DNA of 64,000 bases, from contig NC_133526.1 in NCBI RefSeq assembly GCF_048544455.1, positions 4,976,001 through 5,040,000 on the forward strand, written 5' to 3'. The position numbers were made by a program, and so were the translations under genes. The DNA is from Silene latifolia. Its lineage: Eukaryota; Streptophyta; Magnoliopsida; Caryophyllales; Caryophyllaceae. Position 1 is the first letter of the stretch; every line of letters begins with the position of its first letter. Under the pieces are notes generated by a model. That model was not told the DNA's origin. It was given only the letters and a program-made list of their open reading frames with translations, and did no database searches. Below, piece by piece: positions 21,700 to 31,285 of this stretch.

Positions 21700-22580
21700 T
21701 AAAATTTCCATTGAAAATTAATTCACTTGAAGTTGCAATTCATATGACTTGCATAAAAGTTGTTTAATTCGGCTCTGCATGAGGAAATGAAATTGATGTG
21801 GGAATTTCACTCATTATTCATCAAATAAGCTTGATAAGTTGTTGGAGTTTTAGTTGCTGCAAAACTTAAGTAAGATAACATTTGTCCCACATTGGAAAAA
21901 TAGTGGGGGAGTGTTGTGTTTATATATGAAGGAGGGTTAACAAGTGTTAACTAGACTATAGAGGGTAGACTATAGTCTTCGCACGCGCGCGCCGCCACTG
22001 TCCGGCTCGGCTCGGGTTCGTGACACGTGGTGTGGTGGGGCTCCTCTTTGCTATTGGTCTTAATTTTTTCCTCGGGCCATTAATCTCAGAACTTTTTCCT
22101 CGGGCCATTAATCTCAGAATCAATACCATTAATATATGACTGTTGGAGGAGCCTTTCTGGTTACTATATAAACTTCAGTTCTCCACAGTTTTTGACACAA
22201 CAAAAATTACAAAACATCTTCTTCTCTTTTTCCTTCTCTGTTATATTTTGCTTATTGAGAACAGTTCCCACTTCCGTCTTTGGTGTGCAACATTGTGCGG
22301 AAGGAGGCGTTAACCCTGGAATCAGTGACCACGGAACCCAATGAGCACCTGTGTGGGGGTCTTACTGATTTAGAGCAGTGTCTTACACGACGTCTAGATT
22401 AAGGCTATTTTCTAATCAGTTAAGTTCTATTTCTTTCATAAGTAACTTCCTACATTTTGTAAGAACTAAAGTTTTATGGAAAGTTCTATTTCTCATGATT
22501 TTGGCAACGAAACAAAATCATGTTTATTCTATTCATTGGAAATTCTATTTCTCGTGAATTAGAAGGGCAAGCAAATGATT
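21700..22580 (-). mobile_element. MITE-like repeat, copy 1, split by a solo-LTR-like insert
   Basis: The outer parts (about 21719-21830 and 22440-22575) are the reverse complement of 22709-22990: gaagttgcaattcat, gcataaaagttg, gaaatgaaattgatg and gtaagaactaaagtt all have inverted partners there. The middle, about 21840-22430, is an insertion. The 'gggccgtttg' end seen in copy 2 suggests an hAT-like family, uncertain. Confidence 0.6.
21840..22430 (+). mobile_element. Solo-LTR-like fossil, probably Ty1/copia
   Basis: It starts TGTTGGAGTTTTAG, followed by the copia-LTR-like words gtcccacattgg and gggggagtgt. A TATA box (ctatataaac, about 22164) and a pyrimidine-rich leader lie in the middle. 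No internal coding region is attached. A tandem pair of tttttcctcgggccattaat lies at about 22060-22105. The right boundary is not clear and no clean 5-bp target duplication was identified, so the ends are approximate. Confidence 0.5.
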
Positions 22581-22708
22581 CGTAATTATAAGTAAAGTCA
22601 TACACTCATGCAACTATTTTTTTTATCAAAGAAATCTTAACCTAGTGTTGAAAATGTATACTCTATATTATAGACAAATTTACACTCGCCATGAAACTTT
22701 AATCTAAC

Positions 22709-22990
22709 GGGCCGTTTGCCTGCCTTTCTAATTCATGGAAAATAGAATTTCTCATGAATGGACTAAAGATGATATTGTTTGGTTGCCAAATTCATGGCAA
22801 ATAGAACTTCTCATGAAACTTTAGTTCTTGCAAAATGCACAAGCCATTATTAAACCCACTCGGTGAGTGTAAATTCCCACATCATCAATTTCATTTCCAA
22901 TTTACGCTCATGCAAACCAAGCAACTTTTATGCAACTCCTATGAATTGCAACTTCATGTAAATTAGTTTTAATAGGATTCGTACACACAT
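22709..22990 (+). mobile_element. MITE-like repeat, copy 2, inverted relative to copy 1
   Basis: Begins gggccgtttgcctgccttt and ends near gcaacttcatgtaaattag. The whole unit matches copy 1 in reverse orientation, which shows its intact length of about 280 bp. Confidence 0.6.
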
Positions 22991-23815
22991 GATTGTTATG
23001 AAAGTGGATGGCTAATTACAAAATATTCATAAAATAAAATTAAAATTTACCTGAAAAGTAGATAAACGCTAGAACTATCAATATGTTAATGGAAATTTGA
23101 GAGGACATCATCATGTAACTTTCGAGATAATTACCCTTCATAATACGTAGCTTGATTGTCTCTTTTATTGTGTTATAGTACTCCGTATAAGTTAGAAACC
23201 ACATATGATTTTATATAAAATTGATTATTTTCCTTAATGAGTAAATATTAAGGAAGTATATATGACAATACCTATCGGATCTTATAGTTTATTTGTATAT
23301 GTATCACACTTATTTGATAATAAATCATATATTATATTCTATATTTGAAATTGTACGTACTTGAAAAAAAATATTATTTTGAAATAAATCATACTCGTAT
23401 ATTGTAGATTTGTAGTATTCTCAATTATTATGAAAATAAATAAACATAATCTTAAAATAAATATTCCTTCATATATATTGTATTATTTGTCCCGGCTAAT
23501 GGTTGCGAAGTTTGGAGTAAATAGCCAAATTACATTTATTAGTAATAATCATAAGATATGAGATATCAGAATGAACTTGTCAAAGAAAAATTCTTTGAAT
23601 GGATTAGTTGTACGTGTAAGGAGTACGGTACTTCCGGAGTACACAAGAATTTTTCCTTGTCAAATACATATTCGTTGAATGTTAGCAAGTTAATTATTTG
23701 GACATATATGCTTATTATAGAAGTTATAACATGTTGTGATTTTAAACATAACGAGTTTTAGCTCTGTGTAATGTACAAGTCTGTTCGTAAATTGTAAATT
23801 CACAATCTTGTAAAA
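22991..23815. other. AT-rich spacer, no gene seen
   Basis: Very AT-rich sequence. The open stretch at 23558-23761 has no recognisable domain. Nothing else stands out. Confidence 0.5.
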
Positions 23816-24369
23816 TCTCTATTTTATTTTATACGGCATCATGCAATCCCTTATTTACTAAAAGAATAGGCAAAATTCTCATTTTTCCCGCCTAAACCAT
23901 ATTTTCGAAAATAAAACATAGTATTTTTAGCATATATTATAAGTATGGTAGGTAATTAATGGCACAATCTTTTAATAAATTTAATTTTTGAAACATTCTA
24001 TATTATTTCACATTGTACATAAATTTATCTCCATTATTATATGATAAAAAAAACTGTATACTTTTTTTGAAATAATTGTACGTTGAAAATTTATCGACTT
24101 TCAATGATAAGAAGTTGCACAAAAAATGTTAATAGTACAAATATTCTAAAAATAACATCTTTAATTTCTCGGTAAAAAGAAAAATTTCATTAAAATACTC
24201 ATTTAATGACTTTTTAAAATTTTAATTTTTATTACTCAAATCAAAATAAAGCGATGTGAAACATAAAAAAAAATAAGCGAGCTGATTTAAAATCCATAAA
24301 TAATACAGAGTACACTAAAAAATAAAATTTTATAAATACCTTACATATATTGCACGGGATCCAAACTAG
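23816..24369 (+). mobile_element. Helitron-like non-autonomous element (candidate)
   Basis: Possible 5' start at TCTCTATTTTATTTTATAC. The 3' end reads ttgcacgggatccaaactag followed by T, the CTAG-T terminus of plant Helitrons, with a decayed hairpin just before it. A diverged copy at 60835-61400 shares catatttactaaaagaata-like, ttcccgcctaaa and tttttagcatatattata words in the same order. No coding capacity. Confidence 0.4.
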
Positions 24370-25049
24370 TTAATTTACTATTGTTTGTTGCCAAGACGAC
24401 TGACCTGCTAACAAAAATTGTATAACATTACACATTGAGTGGATCATCTTAGAAACGTCTATTATTTCCCCTTCCACCAGTTTAGCTTTAACTATTTGTA
24501 TATTTCATAAACTCATAATCAATGGAAAACATAATATTACATAAACTCTAATTCCTTACAAATATCCCATTTACTTTTTGCACAAAGGTTGATATGTTAA
24601 GTGAAACGGTGAATGTCACCAATAAAATATGATGATTTTACAATGAAACACAAAGATAGAGATGAGACCATTTTAATGAATATGCTAAAAATAGAATAAG
24701 AGCATTTCTAAAAAATTAGAGGGATTAACAAACATAGCTTGAATAAAATAATTAAGAACAACTAAATAAAAGAATAATTTGTTTATCTATATTTAACAAA
24801 AAAACAAATAAAATGTTCATCTATAAAAGTAAACCAAACATTAACAAGCACCCCACAAAAGACTATAACTATAGACTATAAATACAAAACTTAAATACTC
24901 AAATTACATATTTTTTCTAAGTAGCTCTTTTGGGCTATGTTGTTTGGTTATACTCTTAAAAATCACTATCCCTAATCAAAATAAATATATATATATAAAA
25001 GAGGCTTTTTTCAGGCAATTCTAGAGACTCCAACTTTTTTAAAACACGG
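24370..25049. other. AT-rich spacer, no gene seen
   Basis: AT-rich sequence without recognisable genes or element ends. Confidence 0.5.
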
Positions 25050-25300
25050 TTTTTATTTTTAATAATAAACTCAGCTGAAGATAATTATTTTGAGCTAATC
25101 AAATAAGAGATATAGTAAATTAAAAAAAAAAAGATAAAGATTGAGTTTTATTTTTGATAATAAACTCAGCTGAAGATAATTACGATTTTTATTTTTAATA
25201 ATAAACTTAGCTGAAGATAATTACGTTTTTATTTTTAATAATAAACTCAGCTGAAGATAATTATTTTGAGCTAATCAAATAAGAGATATAGTAAATTACA
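25050..25300. repeat. Four-copy tandem repeat with alternating tail length
   Basis: Unit: ttttatttttaataataaac followed by tcagctgaagataatta. Copies start near 25050, 25145, 25185 and 25225. The first and fourth copies carry the same longer tail (gagctaatcaaataagagat), and the inner two end after 'ttacg'. A 10-base A run follows the first copy. Confidence 0.75.
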
Positions 25301-26491
25301 AGCAAAAGATCTATCTTTTACACCTAAATAGGAAGTGTATTTGATTAGCAATGGGAGACAAAATTAAATATTTGTAAGCCTATAAAAAAACCAGAACTCA
25401 TTAATTTACACCAAATTTGAAATTTATGTTTTTTTTAAGCTTTTCGTATATTGGTTGCTACTATTTTTATATCATTCATGCATTAACGAACATGATTTAC
25501 GAGCTTTGCTAATCATATTTGCATTGTTTACACAGGAAGCCAACAACAATATTGCATGGTGGCTCGGAATCGAACGCTTGATGCATGAAATACATATCTA
25601 ATGGAGACCCGAAGAGTATACCGACTGGCATAATGTCATATAGCTTGCGTATAAGATAGTTTCAACCTCATACATGTGAATTAAATGACAAGAAGGAGGG
25701 CATGGAAGAGCAGAGAGTTTCATCTAAGAATTAAACAAACGTAGTTGTATGGTAAGCAATATGAGGCATGCGGGAGTAATGGAGTATCACAATTTAACTT
25801 CCGTGATTTTTTTCAATTTTTTTTTTTCAAATTTATATGTATAGATCGAGCTGAGCTTTGATTATATGATGAATTTATACCTTAGATAATATTAAGACAT
25901 GTCTGAATATTGTCTTGGTATCCTGGTGTTATCTTACTTACAAATTAATAAAGTGATATCACATCAAGGATTCAAGTAGCTATGAATCTAGAATTAATTT
26001 TATGTCAGTTTGTATTATTCGGGTGTATAATTTCCCCCACTTTTTCTCCAAAGCGACCAAAATAAAAAATCTCAAGACCGAGAGAGTTATGTATAAGATT
26101 TTTTGTGAACGTCGGAGTTGAAATAGTATTCATCAAATACAATTATAAATATGACAAAATACTCGATTGGGCATTCTCATTTATTTGGAGGGTATAGAGA
26201 ATTCACCCGAACGATTAATCGGGAACGTATATCTATCATATCTGTGTAAGTATTTGGTAGAACCTAAAACGTTTTGAGAAGTTTGCCTAAATCAGTCCAA
26301 TTTAGTAATAAATCTATCAGTTCATGATAGTTTGATAGGGTGATGATATAGCTTTGGAATTATATATCAACTATGACTTAAGAGGTATTTCTAAGATTTA
26401 CCGTTCACATATTTATTTAGTTACTTATTGGCGTCATGCCGTTGTAAGGCAAGCCTTCTTATAAGGTTATTAGTATTAAATATTACATACA
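25301..26491. other. AT-rich spacer, no gene seen
   Basis: No recognisable genes, RNA genes or element ends were found. It is AT-rich throughout. Confidence 0.5.
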
Positions 26492-26562
<71 letters not shown>

Positions 26563-26563
26563 C
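26492..26563. repeat. (ATT)n microsatellite
   Basis: About 24 perfect copies of ATT. The poly-Tyr open frame over it is an artefact of the repeat. Confidence 0.95.
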
Positions 26564-26913
26564 TTATACTCATACGTACAAAATTCTACAAGAAAAACCA
26601 GAGTCTTATTCGACTTTGCTAATTAATAAGTATGATAACAAGCATATCGGTTAAAAAGTTTAGATATGTAAGGTCTTTTATTGTAGTTAAATGTATCATG
26701 CCTTTGCCTCTTTAAAAAAAATGATTAATGGTGAGATCACAAAGCTTTACCATGCTTCAGTAAATATATCCATACTACGTCTCTTTCAAAGCTCCATCTT
26801 TACGCCCTAATGGACCTTAATATAATCATCAAATTTTAGGAGAATATATACGGGCTTTGCGTGAAGGTATGCATGCATCAATGCATGTAGCAAGAATTGA
26901 TAATTATACTATA

Positions 26914-27114
26914 TACTCCCTCCTATTCTATATTTTTCTTCCCTATTTCCTTATTCCGTTATTCGGATTTTCTTCCCTATTTCCTTTTTTGGGATGATAT
27001 GTGTGGCTCAAATTCAGTGGCATGTGGGGTAGTGTGTTTTGTGTGGTCCTAATTCACTTTTTTATTTGTTGTGCAAAAAGGAAAGGAGAAGAAAATATGG
27101 AATAAGAGGGAGTA
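26914..27114. mobile_element. Stowaway-like MITE
   Basis: TA-bounded inverted ends tactccctcctattctata and gaataagagggagta-like. The interior ctatttcctttttt and gtgtgttttgtgtgg words match the elements at 6223 and 8304. Confidence 0.8.
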
Positions 27115-28156
27115 TCATATTTTCGAGCGATTACAGAAAGTTCAACTTTTTGAAAAACTTTCGAATAATATTAGAGTTTTCAACTTTTGCAATACGACTA
27201 TCACGGGTTAAAAGAGGGCTTCTTAGCAAGTAGACAATCATCCAATTCTAATATTAAGAGAAGAGTATAATTTTTGATTTTATTGATAGTTAAAATAAAG
27301 TTATAGAAATTTTATCCGATCAAGATGATAGAGTTATATTAGTATATATATATATATATATAAACTTTAAAAGTAAAAAGCTAAAATGATAAGAATACGG
27401 GTCAGACTACAAAATTTAGATAATTACCACACGACTTTGATGGAAGGTTTGCTAGACCACTCAAACGGGCTGGATGGGTCGGCTGGTGAGTCGGTTCATA
27501 CATGTTAAACTCGAATACGGGTCAGACTAAATATGGGTAGGCTTATACGGGTCACGGGTCGAGGTAGAATCAGAATACATGTCAAAATATAGTTTGGTAT
27601 GGTATATTTTATTTGTCAAAAGCAATCATATTCAATAACAATAATATTATAATTAATATTACTTACCATACTTATAGTGAAGAATTTATAAAAATTATAT
27701 TAATTTAATAAAATATATAAACTTGATTTTTCAATTATTTTTGTAATTTAAAATATTTAAAATAATAATAATTTCTAATTATTCTTCAAATATAACATAT
27801 AACATACTCCGTATAATATATAAGTATTAATATTGAATTAGTCAAGTCCTTTATTTAACTCATTAATTATTTATTCTACGAAGAAAAACTTAAATTTTCC
27901 AGATGTAAAAAAACTACATTTGTACAAGCTCACTTACAAATAGAACACTATTTAGTTACTCGTGCATGGCGATTATAACTTTTATATACGTAAATCATAA
28001 AAAAAATGTTAATTTATTTGTATATACTCATATTCTTAAAAAAAATATTTCAATGTATTAGTATATACTCACATTCTCACGAGAAAACTAATGTTAAGAA
28101 AGTAAACATAGCTTCTCAATTGCGAAGATACAATTAGAGACGAATCAATATTATAA
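27115..28156. other. AT-rich spacer with 'cgggtc' words, no gene seen
   Basis: Around 27400-27600 words such as acgggtcagacta recur (27397 and 27517), resembling the word-repeat elements at 29065 and 60410, but I could not define ends. The rest is AT-rich with a (TA)n tract at 27344-27362. Confidence 0.45.
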
Positions 28157-28186
28157 CCCGTACAACGTACGGGCACAAAGTCTAGT
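28157..28186 (+). mobile_element. Helitron 3' terminus
   Basis: A perfect 7-bp stem, 3-base loop hairpin (cccgtac-aac-gtacggg, 28157-28173) is followed 12 bases later by CTAG and then T, the textbook 3' end of a plant Helitron. The 5' end was not identified; the element would extend leftwards into the AT-rich spacer. Confidence 0.6.
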
Positions 28187-28189
28187 ATT

Positions 28190-28486
28190 TAGGGTGGTTT
28201 GGTTGATAATGGGAAATTGTAATGCCAGGGAAGATCCAATTACTATGCTTATTCTATTTCATGTGAATTTGGAAAAGTTGTTTGGTTGCATGTGGGAACT
28301 CCAATTCCATAGGAATTTCCACTTCTCTAGGGGGGCCTAGGTAAGCAACTTCCTCCATTATGGAGGAATTAGAGTTCCTAGGAAGTTCCAATTCATGTGA
28401 ATTGGGGGTAACCAAACAACAAGCTATTTTTACACTTCACATGAATTACAATTCATGTGTTTTTGACGGGCAACCAAACAAGTCCT
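28190..28486. mobile_element. hAT-like or similar MITE (candidate)
   Basis: Begins agggtggtttggttg and ends caaccaaacaagtcct, forming imperfect inverted ends. The interior is rich in 'ggaattccaattcatg' words with partial palindromes. No convincing target duplication was found. Confidence 0.4.
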
Positions 28487-28499
28487 TATTATACTATAA

Positions 28500-28686
28500 C
28501 ACAAAATCTCGTTGAGGACGGCACATATCCGTCACTTTGGAGTGACGGATACCATTTCCTCTCACAAATGACCCAAATAAAGGAGAGAGGGAAGCACATG
28601 GGGGTGTCCCACCTTGTCTCCCCTATCCGTTTTGTGAGTGACATTACCCGTCACTTGCTCCGACCCGTCTTCAGCAAGACTTGTTG
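28500..28686. mobile_element. Mutator-like MITE with a 9-bp target duplication
   Basis: The direct repeat atactataa flanks the element (28491-28499 and 28687-28695). Ends are cacaaaatctcgttgaggac and, inverted, caacaagtcttgctgaagac. Nine-base duplications point to Mutator-like transposase. Same family style as 40384-40611 and 58893-59072. Confidence 0.8.
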
Positions 28687-28747
28687 ATACTATAATCCAT
28701 AACATTTCATATTGTTATTTAAGTGCATTCTACATAGTGATTGATAC

Positions 28748-28946
28748 TAACCAAATGTGTTTGGTGGGGTGGTTGCTCACCTCATCCCTTAACCATGAGG
28801 TTAGGGGTTCGATCCCTGCCAATGGGAATGGAGCAAACTCTTTGGCCAGCCGGCAGCCGTTTACCTCTTCGTGAGAGTACGCGCGGCGAGGGGATTATAC
28901 ACTGTTGTCGACGGTGAACACCCCGATTTACACCAAAAAAAAAAAA
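28748..28946 (+). mobile_element. tRNA-derived SINE with target duplication
   Basis: The direct repeat acatagtgattgatac occurs at 28732-28747 and 28947-28962. The element has a Pol III A-box-like tggtggggtgg (about 28761) and a B box ggttcgatcc (28806-28815) and ends in a run of A. About 199 bp. It lies 50 bp downstream of a MITE. Confidence 0.88.
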
Positions 28947-29064
28947 ACATAGTGATTGATACACCTACGAATACGATATGTAATACAGATTTAATAAATG
29001 AGTAATTCAAGTCGGGTTCAAGTCGTTCATATCGGGCCGAGTCATTTTTCTGGACAATATTTAC

Positions 29065-29621
29065 TAGGGCTGAGCAAAAAATCCGATTATCCAAACTGAT
29101 CCGATATCCGATCCGAATCTGATTCGAATTTTTGGATATCCGATCCGAAAGTTAAGTTTGGTTTGGATATCTGATCCGAAATCTTTGGTTTTGGTTTGGA
29201 TATGGATACTAGAATTAAAACATGTGGATATCCGATCTGATCCGAAACTATAGTTTTCTAGTATAATTTCGAGAAAATAAAATTTTATTTGATACAACAA
29301 CTTAATTAATGTTTAAAATATTAGAGAAATATCTAGGTGGTACTTAAATTTTATAGCGAGAACATTGGAATAAGAATACGAAAGAAAATCATCATGTAAA
29401 ACTATGAATATAATTGTGTTTCAAACTTAATTTTAAAGTAAATTCAAAAGTATGGATATCCGATGGATATCTGCATCCGATCCGATTATTTTGGATACCT
29501 GAACATTGGATATCCGAGACATTTGGTTTGGATATTGGATATCTAATTTCAGGATTTTTAATATGGATATCCGATCCGAACTAGCACTTTGGATCAAATA
29601 CTCGATCCGTACTCTGCCCTA
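29065..29621. mobile_element. hAT-like non-autonomous element built of 'ggatatccgatccg' words
   Basis: Flanked by the 8-bp direct repeat atatttac (29057-29064 and 29622-29629), as for hAT elements. Inverted ends are tagggctgagca and tagggcagagta. The two thirds nearest the ends consist of degenerate repeats of ggatatccgatccgaa; the centre is AT-rich. No coding capacity. Confidence 0.75.
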
Positions 29622-29917
29622 ATATTTACCAGGTCATTTTCAGGAGAGGTCATGTATGGGTCATATGAATACATGATAGAGTACATCAACAGTTCAACAC
29701 ATGAAATGAAATCCTTCTTCACAGTAAATCTAGGGTTTCTCTCCTAGGGTTCGGTCTAGGTCTAGGGTTAGGTCTTGGTTTTCTCCTCGTGTTTTGAGGC
29801 TTCTCTCGCGTTTTACGTGAGCGTTGCAGCGTTGTGTCTTGATTGTCGTGTCGGTTGTTGTGTCGTGTTTAGTCTAGTTGTGTCGTTTGCACTGGTCTTT
29901 AGGGTTTGCTTGGTTCG

Positions 29918-31285
29918 ATGGCGACATCGAAGGACAAAGGGAAGGGAATTATGACGGCTGAGGATCGAAGGATTGGAAGCACTTTCATATGGGATGAAGG
30001 AACGGAGGAGGAGGAGGAAAAGGGACAACTTATGCTAGTTGGTCGAATTTGGGCCCAAAAGTCGATCAATGTGAAGGCGGCTATTGAGACAATGATCAAA
30101 TTGTGGAATCCATTGAAGCCTATTATTGGAAATGTTATTGATGCCAAGGAGAAATTGTTCGTCTTTCGGTTTGGGACTATGCGGGACAAGGAGAGAGTGC
30201 TTGAGAACCAACCATGGCACTTTGATAAATTCGTATGGTGTTTCAACGAACCAACGACGACGGGTAAGTTAACTGACATTCCCCTTTTTCATATACCATT
30301 ATGGGCAAGGGTTTACGACTTACCAATTTCGGGAAGGAAGAATGAGGGTAATGTAAGAAGGATAGGAGCGATGTTGGGGACATACATAAATATGGAGGTT
30401 GGGCCAAATCCAGAGATGGATAGGGCGATTAGAATTAGAATCTTACATGATGTTCGTGTGCCATTGAAGAAAATGATTTCTATTGTGATGCCAAATGGGA
30501 ATGAGGCGTTCTTTGACGTAAAATATGAGAGGTTGCCGACCTTTTGCTATGGATGTGGGAGACTAGGGCATGGAGAAAAAGACTGTGAGGAGGGGCCTTA
30601 TGATGAAGAGGATCTACAATTTGGTGAATGGTTAAGGGCATCCCCATGGAAAATTACGAAGACAGTGAAGGAGGGAAATGGGAGAGCTGCTAGGGCTTTA
30701 AATCCGGTGTTCGACGAGGTGCGTAGGAGGGATGAAGAAGCTGATGTGGCGAAGATTATAGACAAACTTCAACATATTGCGGTGAGCTTGAAGATGAGTC
30801 GGAAGAAAGCTGAAGGGAAGGGGAACTCGGAGGTGGGTGAGGGAGCCCCTGTGACGGGAAAGGGGGGAAATGAAAAGGCTGCTGGGGGACAAGTGCAAGG
30901 GAGGGAAGAGGAGGCTGGGATGGACAATGTTGGGGAGAATGGGTTAGGAGATGTGGAGCTAATGGAGGTGGGGAGCACTAGGGATGTTGAGCAGCTTGCT
31001 CAAGCTGATCAGAGGGACATGGGGGGACTGCTAGTCGGGGAAGGTACGGGTGTGCAGGGTGTGAAGAGTGGAGGACAGGGAGTTATGAGAACTTGGGTTA
31101 GAAAGGTAGGGGAGGAAAGAGGTGGGAGGACAAGGGAGAAGTTGGTCACGGTAGGAGGGAAGAGGGGTAGAGAGAACGGGGAGGCTGAGGTGGAGGGAGG
31201 GAAGAAGTCGAAAATTTCAAACGACGGGGGCGTCATTATACCTGAGGCGGAGGTTGAGGGAGCTCAACCCCGCCGGGCCCAATGA
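29918..31285 (+). CDS. LINE ORF1 protein (DUF4283 plus zinc knuckle)
   Basis: 455 aa, intact. The N-terminal part (RIWAQKSINVKAAIETMIKL, FRFGTMRDKERVLENQPWHF) matches the DUF4283 domain of plant L1 ORF1. A CCHC knuckle CYGCGRLGHGEKDC lies at about residues 210-223 and binds nucleic acid. A long, low-complexity Gly/Glu-rich tail follows. ATG 29918 fits the MATSKDKGKG start. The stop codon overlaps the ORF2 start in the tetranucleotide ATGA (31282-31285), consistent with termination-reinitiation. Confidence 0.85.
   Translation: MATSKDKGKGIMTAEDRRIGSTFIWDEGTEEEEEKGQLMLVGRIWAQKSINVKAAIETMIKLWNPLKPIIGNVIDAKEKLFVFRFGTMRDKERVLENQPWHFDKFVWCFNEPTTTGKLTDIPLFHIPLWARVYDLPISGRKNEGNVRRIGAMLGTYINMEVGPNPEMDRAIRIRILHDVRVPLKKMISIVMPNGNEAFFDVKYERLPTFCYGCGRLGHGEKDCEEGPYDEEDLQFGEWLRASPWKITKTVKEGNGRAARALNPVFDEVRRRDEEADVAKIIDKLQHIAVSLKMSRKKAEGKGNSEVGEGAPVTGKGGNEKAAGGQVQGREEEAGMDNVGENGLGDVELMEVGSTRDVEQLAQADQRDMGGLLVGEGTGVQGVKSGGQGVMRTWVRKVGEERGGRTREKLVTVGGKRGRENGEAEVEGGKKSKISNDGGVIIPEAEVEGAQPRRAQ

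Noticed and set aside
25050-25300. CRISPR-like repeat array
   Set aside because: Units are directly joined without distinct spacers, in a plant nuclear genome; simple tandem repeat.
26428-26622. Open frame with a poly-Tyr run
   Set aside because: It is the translation of the ATT microsatellite; no start context or domain.
28755-28820. Possible tRNA gene (B box ggttcgatcc)
   Set aside because: No cloverleaf acceptor stem; the unit has a target duplication and A tail, so it is a SINE head.
29065-29621. Satellite array
   Set aside because: The repeated words are irregularly spaced and the block has transposon ends and an 8-bp duplication.
30698-31236. Pro/Ser-rich open frames on the minus strand
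   Set aside because: Antisense shadows of the Gly/Glu-rich tail of LINE ORF1.
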